Origin: Planctomycetota bacterium
Lineage (GTDB): Bacteria; Planctomycetota; Phycisphaerae; Phycisphaerales; UBA1924
Assembly: GCA_018242605.1 (NCBI GenBank)
Contig: JAFEBP010000004.1
Span: 62,001-126,000 of the forward strand
Direction of reading: 5' to 3'
Length of the DNA stretch: 64,000 nucleotides
Of the stretch, positions 8,473 to 17,325 are shown one piece after another (the first letter of the stretch is position 1; each line of letters starts with the position of its first letter). The notes under the pieces are model-generated. The model did no database searches. It had not been told where the DNA came from and saw only the letters and a list, made by a program, of their open reading frames with translations. A program made the translations under genes and the position numbers.

Positions 8473-10485
8473 TCAGTGACCGCAGGTGGGGTCGCCCGCT
8501 TCCCAGGCGGCGAAGAAGGCCTCGACGTCACCGCCGTCGATGCCGCCGTCCAGATTGACGTCCGCGCACGCGGCGGAGTTTTCCCAATCGGGGAAGAAGG
8601 CGCCCACGTCGGCCCCGTCCACGCCGCCGTCCTGGTTGTAGTCGGCGGGGCAGCTCGGGCAGAAAGAGCAGGCGGGCGAGAGCGACAAGGGAGTGATGCT
8701 GAACGAATCGATCGTGCCAACATCGAGGCCCGCGTTGTCGCTCACCGTGAGCGTCCAAGTGGCGTCGTAGGAGTCGCCCGCGAACGCCGACAGGGGCGAG
8801 AACGGCCGGTAGGTGCCCGCGGGTATCGGGTCGCCTGCGGGAGGCCAAGCCACCGTCGCCTGGTCGGAGAAGCAGTAGGTGCCGCCGAGGTTGTTGAGGG
8901 TGCCCTGACGGTTCGACAACTGAACCGAGTGGTTGCCGTTGTCAAGGGTGACGATCAGGTCGCCGGCGAACGTGTGCGTCAGGCCGACGCACACGCTGAG
9001 GGCCTCCACGGTCTGACCGTTGGAGATCGTGATGGTCGAAGTCGCCACGCCCGGCACGGTGGCGTAGTCAGGGATCGAGATGGGGAACGAGTCTTCCGAG
9101 ACAAACGGATCGCCGGCGGCGCTGGAGTCGCAGAACGAGCCGTCGCCCTGATATGAGCCGCCGCGAGCGGCGCAATCGCACGAAGTGGTGATCTCGCAGG
9201 TCTGGGTGCTGGGGAGGCAGCACGCGCCGGTGGCCGGGGCGGTCACCGCCAGCGTGCGGGTGCAGGATGAACTGCGGTGAGGCGCGGCGATTTCGGTCAC
9301 CGTGGCCGAAATGGGGAAGCTGCCCGCCGTCAGGCATCCCGACGTTGTCACGCGGTAGGTGAACGAGTTCGTGGCTCCTTCGGTGAAGACCGCGTTGCTC
9401 GGGCCGCCGATCGAAGAAAGGTCAGCGGTGACCATGTGCGGGGTGGTGTCGGGGTTGAGGCCCGGGGTGACGTTGACGGTGATCAGCGTCGACGCCCCGG
9501 CGCCGACTGAGGCCGGATTCAGCGTCAGGTTGCATACCGGCGGCGTGGGACCCGTGGGAACTTCCACGTTCAGAGAGAAGAACATGATCCCGAACTGGTC
9601 CGCGCTCGACGAGGTGCCAGACACCACGTTGCCGTTGGCGTCGGCCACCATCGTCGCGCTGGTCGTCAGGGTCGTGCTCGAGTTGGCCATGGCGTCGGGG
9701 AAGTCAAGGACAATCGCCGAACGGAACGTGTCATCCGCGGGGCTTCCCAGGTTGTTGCAGGTGTTGTACCGCCCCAGGGCGATGGTGTACAGACCGGGCG
9801 TCATATTCCGAAGTGCGCCGGTCTCGTCAGCGTCGTCGTGACCGAAGTCAGGGATCGCGGTGTAGCCGGGACCGAGCACCCACCAGTCGGTGTCGATCGC
9901 GGTCGCCGTCGCCGCATCGGGCTTGATCGTGATGTCGCCCGGGAGCACCGAGCCGCTCATCGACACGGGCGTCACCGGCGTGGTGTCCAGCACGGCCGAG
10001 TAGGCCGCGGTCGTTGTGGTGGTGCCGGTCACGCGAACGAAAATTCGCTCCTGCTTGCCGAAACCGTACCACTGGATCACACGCGCGCCCGTCGGAGTGC
10101 CGGGATAGGTGGTGCTGCCGGTTTGCATGGTCGAGTCCGTCGTGTTTGGCACGCCGCCGGACTGACCCAGACCTCGAATCGTAAAGGTGTGGCCAGCGAC
10201 ACTGCTGGTCAGAATCAGGCGATGCCGGTAGACGCCCTGGGGACGGGCTTTGGTAGTGACAAGAAAGTAGTCAGCCGATGCCGCGCCGGCCGTCGTCGTG
10301 CTGGAGCCGGTCGTGGTGCCGGAGATCGTGTCGCCGGTATCCATGCCCGCGCCCCCGCTGTTCGCGATGGTTGCCGTCGCTTTGGTATCATTCGGCTCGA
10401 CCTCGGGATTGTTCGCCGCCTGTGCGGTTCCCGCCGCGCACAAGATCATCGCACAGAGGCCAAAAAGGCCACGCTTCACGTCCAT
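8473..10485 (-). CDS. Secreted protein with P-domain and C-terminal dockerin-like module
   Basis: A 670-residue exported protein. Residues 1-23 form a Sec signal peptide ending AQA. The N-terminal half is Thr/Ser/Gly-rich and resembles bacterial pre-peptidase C-terminal domains. A Cys-rich stretch (GACCLPSTQTCEITTSC) near residue 425 follows, then a region from about 465 to 605 resembling the proprotein-convertase P-domain (DLIVTLDNGNHSVQLSNR, TWTLTVSDNAG). The last 60 residues hold two dockerin-type Asp/Gly loops (DYNQDGGVDGADV and DVNLDGGIDGGDV), each followed by FF-x2-W, and end in Cys-Gly-His. No protease catalytic domain is present, so it is a surface or exported protein, not a peptidase. 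A strong AAGGAG site precedes the ATG. Confidence 0.85.
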   Translation of the reverse strand: MDVKRGLFGLCAMILCAAGTAQAANNPEVEPNDTKATATIANSGGAGMDTGDTISGTTTGSSTTTAGAASADYFLVTTKARPQGVYRHRLILTSSVAGHTFTIRGLGQSGGVPNTTDSTMQTGSTTYPGTPTGARVIQWYGFGKQERIFVRVTGTTTTTAAYSAVLDTTPVTPVSMSGSVLPGDITIKPDAATATAIDTDWWVLGPGYTAIPDFGHDDADETGALRNMTPGLYTIALGRYNTCNNLGSPADDTFRSAIVLDFPDAMANSSTTLTTSATMVADANGNVVSGTSSSADQFGIMFFSLNVEVPTGPTPPVCNLTLNPASVGAGASTLITVNVTPGLNPDTTPHMVTADLSSIGGPSNAVFTEGATNSFTYRVTTSGCLTAGSFPISATVTEIAAPHRSSSCTRTLAVTAPATGACCLPSTQTCEITTSCDCAARGGSYQGDGSFCDSSAAGDPFVSEDSFPISIPDYATVPGVATSTITISNGQTVEALSVCVGLTHTFAGDLIVTLDNGNHSVQLSNRQGTLNNLGGTYCFSDQATVAWPPAGDPIPAGTYRPFSPLSAFAGDSYDATWTLTVSDNAGLDVGTIDSFSITPLSLSPACSFCPSCPADYNQDGGVDGADVGAFFPDWENSAACADVNLDGGIDGGDVEAFFAAWEAGDPTCGH

Positions 10486-10643
10486 ACCACTTCTCCTTGA
10501 ACTTGAATTACCCGAACACGATTTGGCGGACGGGTGACCGCAAACGGCTTGGCCCGCCGACTCTCACACAACAACACACGTCGCCGTCCACACGCAGCAC
10601 GGCGGGGTGGCTTACGGACAGCGATCAACACTCTAACTTGTTC

Positions 10644-10673
10644 ATAGTACCGAAATCCCCCGACCCGCGTCAA
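10644..10673 (-). promoter_or_regulatory. Predicted sigma-70-type promoter
   Basis: On the minus strand, TTGACG (10668-10673) and TACTAT (10644-10649) are separated by 18 bases. It points at the 670-residue dockerin-like gene that starts at 10485, giving a leader of about 150 nucleotides. Confidence 0.6.
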
Positions 10674-10825
10674 CCCTATTTGACGCCCGCCATGCCGCAT
10701 CGGTGGCGCACGGCGTCCGGCCCGCGATTCTCAGACCTCGGACCGGCTCCGCGAGCAACGCATTCATTGGGCGCCTCGTCTGTCTAGAAGTGTCCTGCGG
10801 CCGCGCGGTCGCAATGGGGATCCAA

Positions 10826-10859
10826 GAAAAACCCCCGCCGGGAGCGAACCCGGCGGGGG
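10826..10859 (-). terminator. Rho-independent terminator after the second dockerin-like gene
   Basis: An 11-bp GC stem (10832-10842 with 10849-10859), a 6-base loop, then a T-run on the minus strand. It is almost the same sequence as the terminator at 8408-8443, including bases between stem and stop codon. Confidence 0.85.
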
Positions 10860-10889
10860 CGGAGTGTGTTTCAGAGTGCGTGGAGAGGA

Positions 10890-13031
10890 TCAGCGACCGC
10901 AGTTGGCGTCGCCGGCTTCCCACAGGTTGAAGAAGGTCTCGACATCGCCGCCGTCAACGCCGCCGTCGGCGTTCACGTCAGCGCACGTGGCGGAGGCTTC
11001 CCAATCGGGGAAGAAGGCCGCGACGTCGCTGCCATCCACGCCACCGTCCTGGTTGTAGTCGGCCGCGCAGACGGGGCAGCAGTTGCCGCCGATGACGATC
11101 CACTGCGTGCCTTCGATGGTGTTGAAGTTAATGGTGCTCATGTTGCCCATGTTGCCCAGGTTGGGGAAGTCCTGGCCGGGCAGACCGCCGATGACCTGGT
11201 TGGAGCCGTAGGTCGCGTCACCACTGGTGACGAAGCCGGCGAGCTTGATGCATGAAGAGCCGTCCCATCCGAGTTCGGTCAGATCGATGCTGAGTTCGAA
11301 GCCGGTCTCCACGCTGGCGGCATCGCTGACGCTTCCGCCGGTGCCCTGGACGCCGCCGACGTTGCTGTTGTCGATGGTCGCTTCGATCAGGCCGGGGGTG
11401 CCCACCGGCGCGGCCGGGTTGAGCTGGAGGCTCTCGGCGGCGGCGCGGGGACCGAAGTTGGTGAAGAGGTTGGCGTCAAAGCCGGACTGCGACTGGGGAT
11501 CGTTGATGTTGGCGTTGCCGTTGCAGGGGACAAAGTTGCCGCGGTAGGTGATGGGGTTGTACGCGCTCTTGGTGCCGCCGTCGTACGCGCCGTAGTCGAA
11601 GGAGGAGCCGATGCCGTTGGCCCGCTTGCCGGCCGATCGCAGCACCGCGGAGTCGAGCACGTGATAGACCGGATCGCCGCCGGTCTTGTAGGACATCCAA
11701 TAGCGGGCGCTGAAGCCGTCATCGAACGTGAGGCCGCCCATGCGGTTGAGGTTGCCGTAGGAAATGTCCACGTTCATGCCGCCGCCCAGGAGCGTGTTCT
11801 GACCGGTGTCCACATCGGGCTGCCCGTTGCCGTCACGGTCGATATCCAGGCCCGCGCCCGGATCGAAGAACAGGTTGAGCTTGTTGCCGCCCGCGCCGCA
11901 CGCGTCGCCGCCGCCGTTCTCGAGGTTGCCCGTGACGAGCACGTGCAGACGGTTCGTGGCGGTGTCGATGTACGAATACACCGCGTCGATCTCGGAGCCG
12001 TTGGCCACGTTGGGGTTAGCGCCCGGGGGCGGGCAGGGAGCGTCAACGCCGCCGGTGTTGGTGTTGTCCATCGCGACCTGGATGCCGTTGGCCGGAGGAC
12101 CTCCGCAGCCGGTGAGCACGCCGGAGCCGTCGCCGGCGTCCTTGCAGCCCAGGAACGAGCCCACGTTGGCGTTGAGGTCCGCGAAGTTCGGGTAATAGGT
12201 AATGCCGTTACCGATGCCCCAGGTCATCATGTAGTCAGGGGCGAAGCCGGCGTCAAACGTCAGGCCGGCGAGCCTGTTGTTGATCGCGCCGCCGTCGACG
12301 TCGCTGGTCATGTCGCCCAGGATCGTGTTCTCGCCGCCCGAGGTCGAATCGATGAAGATCTCGAACTTGTTGAAGTTGTTCTCGAGGTTGCCCGAGATGA
12401 AGATGTACAGGTTCGTCGCGTCCTTGCACATGTACAGGCCGTCGAGTTCGGAGCCGTTAGCGCCCTGCTGGCCGTTGTTGGCGTTGCCGAAGCGGGTGCG
12501 GTTGTTCTGCAGAGCGATGGGCGCGCCGTACACGCCGTCGAGCGTGCCGTCGACCGCGGGCGTGCCCGCGGAGGGGGTCGCGAAGACGTGCTGCGTGCCC
12601 GCGAAGTTGTTGAAGTTGATGCCGGCGCAGGTGCCCGTGTAGTTGCCGTTGCCGTCACCGCCCAGGTTCGACGTGTTGAACGGAAGGGTGGGGAGCACCT
12701 GGTTGCTCATGTAATCGTGGTTGCCGCCGTTCACGATCGCGCACAGGCCGATCTGCCCCGTGGGGTTGCCGATCTCGCTCAGCGGGATCATGATCTCGAT
12801 GCCCTTGTTGACCAGCGCGGGATTGCCGCCCACGGTGTTCGGGTCGCAGGTGCCCTGGTTGGCGCTCGCGTCGCCGAATCCGGTCGTGGTGCCATTGACC
12901 CACCTGGGGCCGCCGTACAACGCGCGCTCGGCGGCGTTGGTGATCTTGCCGTCGGTTGCCTGACCCATCGCCGCGCCCGCAAGCATGCACAACGCCGCGG
13001 CGGAACAAACCACTACTTTCGTATTCTTCAT
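10890..13031 (-). CDS. Secreted protein with C-terminal dockerin-like module
   Basis: A 713-residue exported protein with signal peptide MKNTKVVVCSAAALCMLAG (cleavage probably after AMG). The body carries two similar blocks in which SEIDAVY or SELDGLY is followed by a VTGNLENG or ISGNLENN segment, FFDPGAG or FIDSTSG, and a GGLTFDDGF or GLTFDAGF tail, so it is built from internal repeats of a beta-rich domain. A related block (LNPAAPVGTPGLIEATIDNSNVGG) follows. The last 55 residues hold two dockerin-like loops (DYNQDGGVDGSDV, DVNADGGVDGGDV) and end in Cys-Gly-Arg. The ATG at 13031 has a GGAGG site at ideal spacing. Function is not recognisable; surface localisation is inferred. Confidence 0.85.
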   Translation of the reverse strand: MKNTKVVVCSAAALCMLAGAAMGQATDGKITNAAERALYGGPRWVNGTTTGFGDASANQGTCDPNTVGGNPALVNKGIEIMIPLSEIGNPTGQIGLCAIVNGGNHDYMSNQVLPTLPFNTSNLGGDGNGNYTGTCAGINFNNFAGTQHVFATPSAGTPAVDGTLDGVYGAPIALQNNRTRFGNANNGQQGANGSELDGLYMCKDATNLYIFISGNLENNFNKFEIFIDSTSGGENTILGDMTSDVDGGAINNRLAGLTFDAGFAPDYMMTWGIGNGITYYPNFADLNANVGSFLGCKDAGDGSGVLTGCGGPPANGIQVAMDNTNTGGVDAPCPPPGANPNVANGSEIDAVYSYIDTATNRLHVLVTGNLENGGGDACGAGGNKLNLFFDPGAGLDIDRDGNGQPDVDTGQNTLLGGGMNVDISYGNLNRMGGLTFDDGFSARYWMSYKTGGDPVYHVLDSAVLRSAGKRANGIGSSFDYGAYDGGTKSAYNPITYRGNFVPCNGNANINDPQSQSGFDANLFTNFGPRAAAESLQLNPAAPVGTPGLIEATIDNSNVGGVQGTGGSVSDAASVETGFELSIDLTELGWDGSSCIKLAGFVTSGDATYGSNQVIGGLPGQDFPNLGNMGNMSTINFNTIEGTQWIVIGGNCCPVCAADYNQDGGVDGSDVAAFFPDWEASATCADVNADGGVDGGDVETFFNLWEAGDANCGR

Positions 13032-13047
13032 CGTGAGATCCTCCGTC

Positions 13048-13066
13048 AACAGAAAACAGTTCTGTT
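13048..13066 (-). repeat. Overlapping inverted repeats in 5' leader
   Basis: The 19-base element AACAGAAAACAGTTCTGTT contains AACAG/CTGTT and ACAGAA/TTCTGT pairs. It lies 17 bases upstream of the start codon at 13031, just before the ribosome-binding site, so it could be an operator or a small leader hairpin. The evidence is modest. Confidence 0.4.
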
Positions 13067-13509
13067 CGACATACTGGTTGACACACAAAACGTCGAAACA
13101 CACGGACTTTGACGCTCTCTCAGCGGCGACCGCCAGCGCCGGGCCGGCCCCTCTCTGCGGGCGGCACGGAATCCGCGATCTCCAACGACAGACCGCTGTT
13201 TCAGAAACACTACTGTACCACAAGGGGCCCCGAAAACGCGAGTTAATTTTGGTGATTCCGCGAGGAATTCAGCCTTGTTTTCGCATCTCGGAAGGGTTCA
13301 AGCGTTTTGTAACGGTTACATCGAGTTACTGTGCCCCGTGATTTCGCCGAACCGCGATTACGGGACGCATTCTCGATTGCAAGAACGCCGCGCGTGCGCA
13401 CGAACAACGGATGTGCGTTGCGTCCGTCGGGCTCGCGACGACTCGCCGGGATCGACTCGGAGTGCCGATGAGAAATGATAAAAATGCAATCGTTACGACG
13501 TCATTTCGC

Positions 13510-13538
13510 TTGACACCGCCGCACCTGCCTCGTTAGCG
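13510..13538 (+). promoter_or_regulatory. Candidate promoter of the pseudopilin gene
   Basis: A perfect TTGACA (13510-13515) is followed after 17 bases by TTAGCG, or after 18 by TAGCGT. The -10 match is weak. It lies about 80 bases before the pseudopilin start at 13616. Confidence 0.45.
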
Positions 13539-13615
13539 TACAGGTACACGGGGTGATCTCATCTCTCCCACACACCGTCCGCGCCATCTCGCGGCCGAAC
13601 ACCGAAGGAACCATC

Positions 13616-14596
13616 ATGGTGCAAGTCACGCGCTGTCGCCGGGCATTCACGCTGATCGAGTTGCTCGTTGTCATCGCCATCATCGCTGTGCTCATCAGCG
13701 TTCTGCTCCCGGCGCTCGGCAAGGCCCGACGCGCCGCGCAAGACGCCAAGAACCTCGCGAACCTCAAGTCGATGGGCTACGCCATGACGCTCTACGCCAA
13801 CGAGTGGAAGTCATGGCTGCCGATCCTGCCCCTCACCCCCAACGACCAGGGCGCGTTCAACCGCCGCCAATACCTCACCGGTCAATACCTCTACGGCGGC
13901 GTCGCGGGACTCTTCAGCGTCTACCAGGTTGGTGACGGCGCGGAGACCGGAGACTTCGGATACCGGGGCCTCAACAACAACCCAGACACCGCGGCGTATT
14001 ACACGCCCCCCGGCGAACTGCCGCGCACGGTCCCCCTGATGCGCAACTATCTTGAGGGGCTGCCGGTGCTCACCAGCCCCCGCGACAAGGAAGATCGCTA
14101 CTACGGCATGCCGCACGGACCACGCCCGGCGATTTCGAGCTACGACGCCGCGAAGGTGAAGATCCCCAAGCCGCCCGCCGGCGAACCCGACGTCATCTCG
14201 TACAACATCTCATACCTGTACATCGCCGGCCTCAAGACCGATGAAGCCAACATCGTGACCCCCGCGCCCTTCTGGGGTGATGAAACCAACGGCCCGGACG
14301 TCAGCACGCTCGCGTGGTACGGCGGCGGCAGCCCCGGCGACTTCAACTCCTACGGCCGCCCCGCCGGCGCCGCGGGCCCCGGCGGCTACGCCCCTGTCGA
14401 CAATCAGGGCAAGGAAGGCGGCTCTTTCGTCTTCACCGACGCGCACGCCGAGTTCCTCAAGAGCGTCCCCGGACCCGACATCGCCACCGCGCAGACGATC
14501 CAGAATATCTTCTTCTCCCCGGATACTCAGCGCTTCCCCAAGAGCATCAACGTCATCGATCGCACCCGCAGCAATCTCGTGCAGACGGTGGATTGA
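13616..14596 (+). CDS. Planctomycete-type pseudopilin (prepilin-like protein)
   Basis: A 326-residue protein with a type IV prepilin leader: basic [10 protein letters not shown] then [20 protein letters not shown], the hydrophobic helix with the conserved Glu at +5. The residue before the cleavage site is Ala rather than the usual Gly, which prepilin peptidases can often accept. The helix continues into [21 protein letters not shown]. The C-terminal part holds [14 protein letters not shown], the DxH-type signature of the large planctomycete pseudopilin family linked to type II secretion-like machinery. The real role is unknown. AAGGA precedes the ATG; no secretion genes are nearby. Confidence 0.88.
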   Translation: MVQVTRCRRAFTLIELLVVIAIIAVLISVLLPALGKARRAAQDAKNLANLKSMGYAMTLYANEWKSWLPILPLTPNDQGAFNRRQYLTGQYLYGGVAGLFSVYQVGDGAETGDFGYRGLNNNPDTAAYYTPPGELPRTVPLMRNYLEGLPVLTSPRDKEDRYYGMPHGPRPAISSYDAAKVKIPKPPAGEPDVISYNISYLYIAGLKTDEANIVTPAPFWGDETNGPDVSTLAWYGGGSPGDFNSYGRPAGAAGPGGYAPVDNQGKEGGSFVFTDAHAEFLKSVPGPDIATAQTIQNIFFSPDTQRFPKSINVIDRTRSNLVQTVD

Positions 14597-14631
14597 CAAC
14601 GCTGAACGCTTTCCTGGAGTAAGTTCACCTG

Positions 14632-14662
14632 AACACGCGGCCGTTGGACGGCCGCGTGTTTG
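14632..14662 (+). terminator. Rho-independent terminator after the pseudopilin
   Basis: A perfect 12-bp stem (14632-14643 with 14649-14660) and a TTGGA loop; the T-run after it is short. It lies 35 bases past the pseudopilin stop. Confidence 0.75.
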
Positions 14663-14717
14663 TCACTCAGCCCCGGTCGATGCCGGCGACAACCAAGGAC
14701 ATTTTCATATTTGTGGT

Positions 14718-14746
14718 TTGATCGGTTAACAAATACTGAATACACT
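14718..14746 (+). promoter_or_regulatory. Predicted sigma-70-type promoter
   Basis: TTGATC (14718-14723) and TACACT (14741-14746) with a 17-base spacer, in the most AT-rich part of the gap. It lies 100 bases upstream of the DUF1579-type gene at 14847. Confidence 0.55.
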
Positions 14747-14846
14747 CTTCGGTAATCGGGGGTCCGCCGCAGTGTGCGTTGTGATTCCCCGGCACCACCC
14801 CAGCCCGGCGCCGCACGCGACGGGCATTCACGATAAGGACTCTCAC

Positions 14847-15593
14847 ATGAAACGCGTGACCACCGTCGCCTCACTTCTCGCCCTTTGCAGTGTCGGGCTT
14901 ATGGCCAGTGCGTTTGCCCAGCCGGCCAAGGACATGAAGGATGCCGCGAAGGACGCGACCAAGAACGCGGAGAAGACGGCGAAAGACGCCGCGAACAAGG
15001 CCGCTCAGCCCGCCAAGGACGCGGCCAAGGCTCCCAACGCCGAAGAAGCCGCGATGATGGAGGCGTGGACGAAGGCCGCGACCCCGGGCAAGATGCACGA
15101 GCGGCTGGCCAAGGGCGTGGGCACGTGGGAAGGCAAGTGCAAGTCCTGGATGGCGCCGGGCGCAACGCCCGAGGAGTGGACGTGCACATCAACCGTCACC
15201 AGCATCCTGGGCGGCCGCTTCACCACCAACGAGACCAAGGGCATGATGAGCATGGGCGGCCCCCCGATGCCCTTTGAAGGTCACGGCACCGCTGGCTATA
15301 ACAACACAACGCAGAAGTTTGAGTCCACCTGGATGGACAACATGGGCACCATGACCCTGTTCTTCACGGGCACCCTCGACGCCGACGGCACCACGATCAC
15401 GACCACGGCCCACTTCACGGATTGCATCACCAACAAGGAGACGCACATGAAGAACGTGGAGAAGATCACCGGCCCCGACACCATGACCCTTGAGATGTAC
15501 GCCCCCGGCCCGGACGGCAAGGAGTTCAAGATGATGGAGATCGCCTACACCCGCAAGGGCGGCGAGAAGGCCGGCGAAAAGGCCAAGCACTGA
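14847..15593 (+). CDS. Exported DUF1579-type protein with LEA-like N-terminal repeats
   Basis: A 248-residue protein with signal peptide ending SAFAQ (about residue 25). Residues 26-65 are a run of Lys-Asp-Ala type repeats (KDAAKDATKNAEKTAKDAAN) like LEA-type amphipathic helices. The rest (about 75-240) matches the DUF1579 pattern: GVGTWEGKCKSW, TSILGGRFTTNE, GHGTAGYNNTTQKFESTWMDNMGT. That is a beta-barrel-like domain of unknown function, often found in exported bacterial proteins. AAGG seven bases before the ATG fixes the start. It has its own promoter and terminator. Confidence 0.82.
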   Translation: MKRVTTVASLLALCSVGLMASAFAQPAKDMKDAAKDATKNAEKTAKDAANKAAQPAKDAAKAPNAEEAAMMEAWTKAATPGKMHERLAKGVGTWEGKCKSWMAPGATPEEWTCTSTVTSILGGRFTTNETKGMMSMGGPPMPFEGHGTAGYNNTTQKFESTWMDNMGTMTLFFTGTLDADGTTITTTAHFTDCITNKETHMKNVEKITGPDTMTLEMYAPGPDGKEFKMMEIAYTRKGGEKAGEKAKH

Positions 15594-15620
15594 TCCGACC
15601 ACCATGAATCGATCGATGAA

Positions 15621-15647
15621 AGCGGGCCGCGCACGGCCCGCTTTTTT
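15621..15647 (+). terminator. Rho-independent terminator
   Basis: An 8-bp stem (15621-15628 with 15635-15642) followed by six T. It sits between the DUF1579-type gene and the convergent ligase gene, whose stop starts at 15647, and serves mainly the plus strand. Confidence 0.85.
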
Positions 15648-17173
15648 CATGCCCTCGCCGCCTCGGGCATGTCCAGTTCAACGAAGACCGCGCCCTGCGG
15701 CCCGCCCACGCCGTCGCGGCGGCACTCGACTTCGCAGGCGATCATGTCGCTGTCTTTCGCGAGGAAATCCTGCTCGCTGACGCTCAGCGCTGGCGTCCCG
15801 CCGGAGTCCTTGAGCAATCCGTTGGCTCGTGAAGTGATCGCCGCGGGATTCGCTCTCCACGCCGCGGCGTCGATCCACACGCGCCCGCCCTTGACCGCAA
15901 AACTCCGCCCCTGGCCGACAAACGCCGGGCGGCGGGGTTCACGCGGCGACCAGGGCTTCGCCGTCGACGCCGCCACCAACGCGGCGAAGCGCCGCGCGAT
16001 CGCCGCGGGGGAGTCGGTTTTCTTGTACCCCTCCACGGTCGCGGGGAGCCCCTTGCACGCCGATTGAAGAATGTCCACCGCGCGATCCTCGGTGTTCCCG
16101 CCCAGCCGGATCACCACGGGGATGTCGATGTTCATTTCCCACAACGCTTTGGCGAGCCCATAGGCCGACCAGAACTGCTCCTGGTTCGCCACGCCGCTTC
16201 CGGACCCGAAGTACCCGACGAGCCCGGGCTGGGAGAGGATGATCCGAGTCGCGCGGTACACCTTCGCCGGACTGGGGTTGCCCGAGGTATCGCAGAAGTT
16301 GGCGATGGTGAAGCCCTCGTTGGTGATGGCGTCCATCGACATCATGCTCCCGCCGCCGCCCGCGCCGTGGAAGCCGATGAGCCCCTTGCTGCCCGGCGCG
16401 GCGACGGTGTTCATCTGCGCGAAGAAGAACGTGCCGCGGTGGTCCTCCTGCTCGGCCTGATACGCGATGCGTTCGAGCGCGGTGGGCGGGTGATCCAGTT
16501 CGCGGGCGATGTTGATGCCCAGTTCCTCGTGCCGAAAAACGGCGTAATCATCCACCGTGACGCGACAATCCGCGGCGACCACCTGACCCGACGCCGTCAC
16601 CACAAGCGGGTTGATCTCAACACTTCTGGCCTCGATCTTCTTGGCCAGCCCAAAGACCGCCCCCACCGCTCTCACGATCCGCGCCGCCTGCTCCGTCGGC
16701 ACGCCGGCCTTTGCGAGCGCGGCCGCCACCGCCTCGGCGTCGGGCCCGGAATCAACGTCGCACGCGAAACGGAAGACCTCGGAGGCACGCTCCTCGATCC
16801 CCGATCCGCCGCTGAGGGAGAGCAGGATGACCGGGCACCGGGCCGCGTCGTCGATGGAGAATGAGACAAACAACTCGCGGGCGATCGCGACCTTCTCCTC
16901 CACGAGCACGTGAGTCACCGGGAAGTTGCCGACCTTCATGGCCAAGATGCGCCGAGCGTGCTCCGCGACCTGCTCGGGTGTATCGGCGAACGCGATGCCG
17001 CCCAGCGCCTTGCGGGCGGTGGTCCATGCCTGCATTTTGACGACGACGGGCCCGCCGATGTCCTTCGCGACCGCCGCCGCCGCTTCGGCTGTCGCGGCGG
17101 GACCGCCCCTGGGCACGGCGATGCCCGCGGATGCGAGCAGAGATTTGCCTTGATATTCGTGAAGTCTGGCCAT
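15647..17173 (-). CDS. SucC-like ADP-forming acyl-CoA ligase beta subunit with C-terminal extension
   Basis: A 508-residue protein whose first 390 residues match the beta subunit of succinyl-CoA synthetase. It starts LHEYQGKSLLASAGI, has an ATP-grasp core, EINPLVV near residue 195, GLIGFHGAGGGGSM near 265 and a C-terminal ligase domain with IPVVIRLGGNTED. An extra region of about 110 residues (from TAKPWSPREP on) is absent from ordinary SucC. No alpha subunit (sucD) is adjacent. The acid substrate is therefore uncertain: succinate, citrate or another carboxylate is possible. The ATG at 17173 fits the family start exactly. It diverges from the MlaE gene. Confidence 0.8.
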   Translation of the reverse strand: MARLHEYQGKSLLASAGIAVPRGGPAATAEAAAAVAKDIGGPVVVKMQAWTTARKALGGIAFADTPEQVAEHARRILAMKVGNFPVTHVLVEEKVAIARELFVSFSIDDAARCPVILLSLSGGSGIEERASEVFRFACDVDSGPDAEAVAAALAKAGVPTEQAARIVRAVGAVFGLAKKIEARSVEINPLVVTASGQVVAADCRVTVDDYAVFRHEELGINIARELDHPPTALERIAYQAEQEDHRGTFFFAQMNTVAAPGSKGLIGFHGAGGGGSMMSMDAITNEGFTIANFCDTSGNPSPAKVYRATRIILSQPGLVGYFGSGSGVANQEQFWSAYGLAKALWEMNIDIPVVIRLGGNTEDRAVDILQSACKGLPATVEGYKKTDSPAAIARRFAALVAASTAKPWSPREPRRPAFVGQGRSFAVKGGRVWIDAAAWRANPAAITSRANGLLKDSGGTPALSVSEQDFLAKDSDMIACEVECRRDGVGGPQGAVFVELDMPEAARA

Positions 17174-17325
17174 GTGTAGTTCCGTGGATGGCGGATCACG
17201 CCCCGAACACGGTCAGACGGTACGAACTCTGGGGCGCGATTTTCCTCGGCAATGCGACGAAAAATCGCCGTCGGATCGGAGGGAAGGTCCCGTTCTGGAC
17301 GCAAGGTTCGCTAACATTGCCGCCC

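Larger units (their letters stand above)
10486..10889. other. Intergenic region between two dockerin-like genes
   Basis: About 400 bases without a gene. It holds the terminator of the upstream minus-strand gene (10826-10859) and the promoter of the downstream one (10644-10673), leaving a 5' leader of roughly 150 bases. No further repeat or hairpin stood out. Confidence 0.6.
13032..13615. other. Divergent intergenic region with promoters
   Basis: About 580 bases, less GC-rich than its surroundings. It separates the minus-strand secreted protein from the plus-strand pseudopilin. It contains overlapping short inverted repeats at 13048-13066 in the leader of the secreted protein, and a candidate promoter for the pseudopilin at 13510-13538. 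No ORF here looks coding. Confidence 0.5.

Noticed and set aside
5793..8558. A 921-residue plus-strand open frame opposite speA
   Set aside because: Its residues mirror speA codons and it has no recognisable domain; the minus-strand gene is certain.
8473..13031. The two dockerin-like genes as parts of one cellulosome
   Set aside because: No cohesin-bearing scaffoldin or glycosidase catalytic domain is present, so a true cellulosome is not supported.
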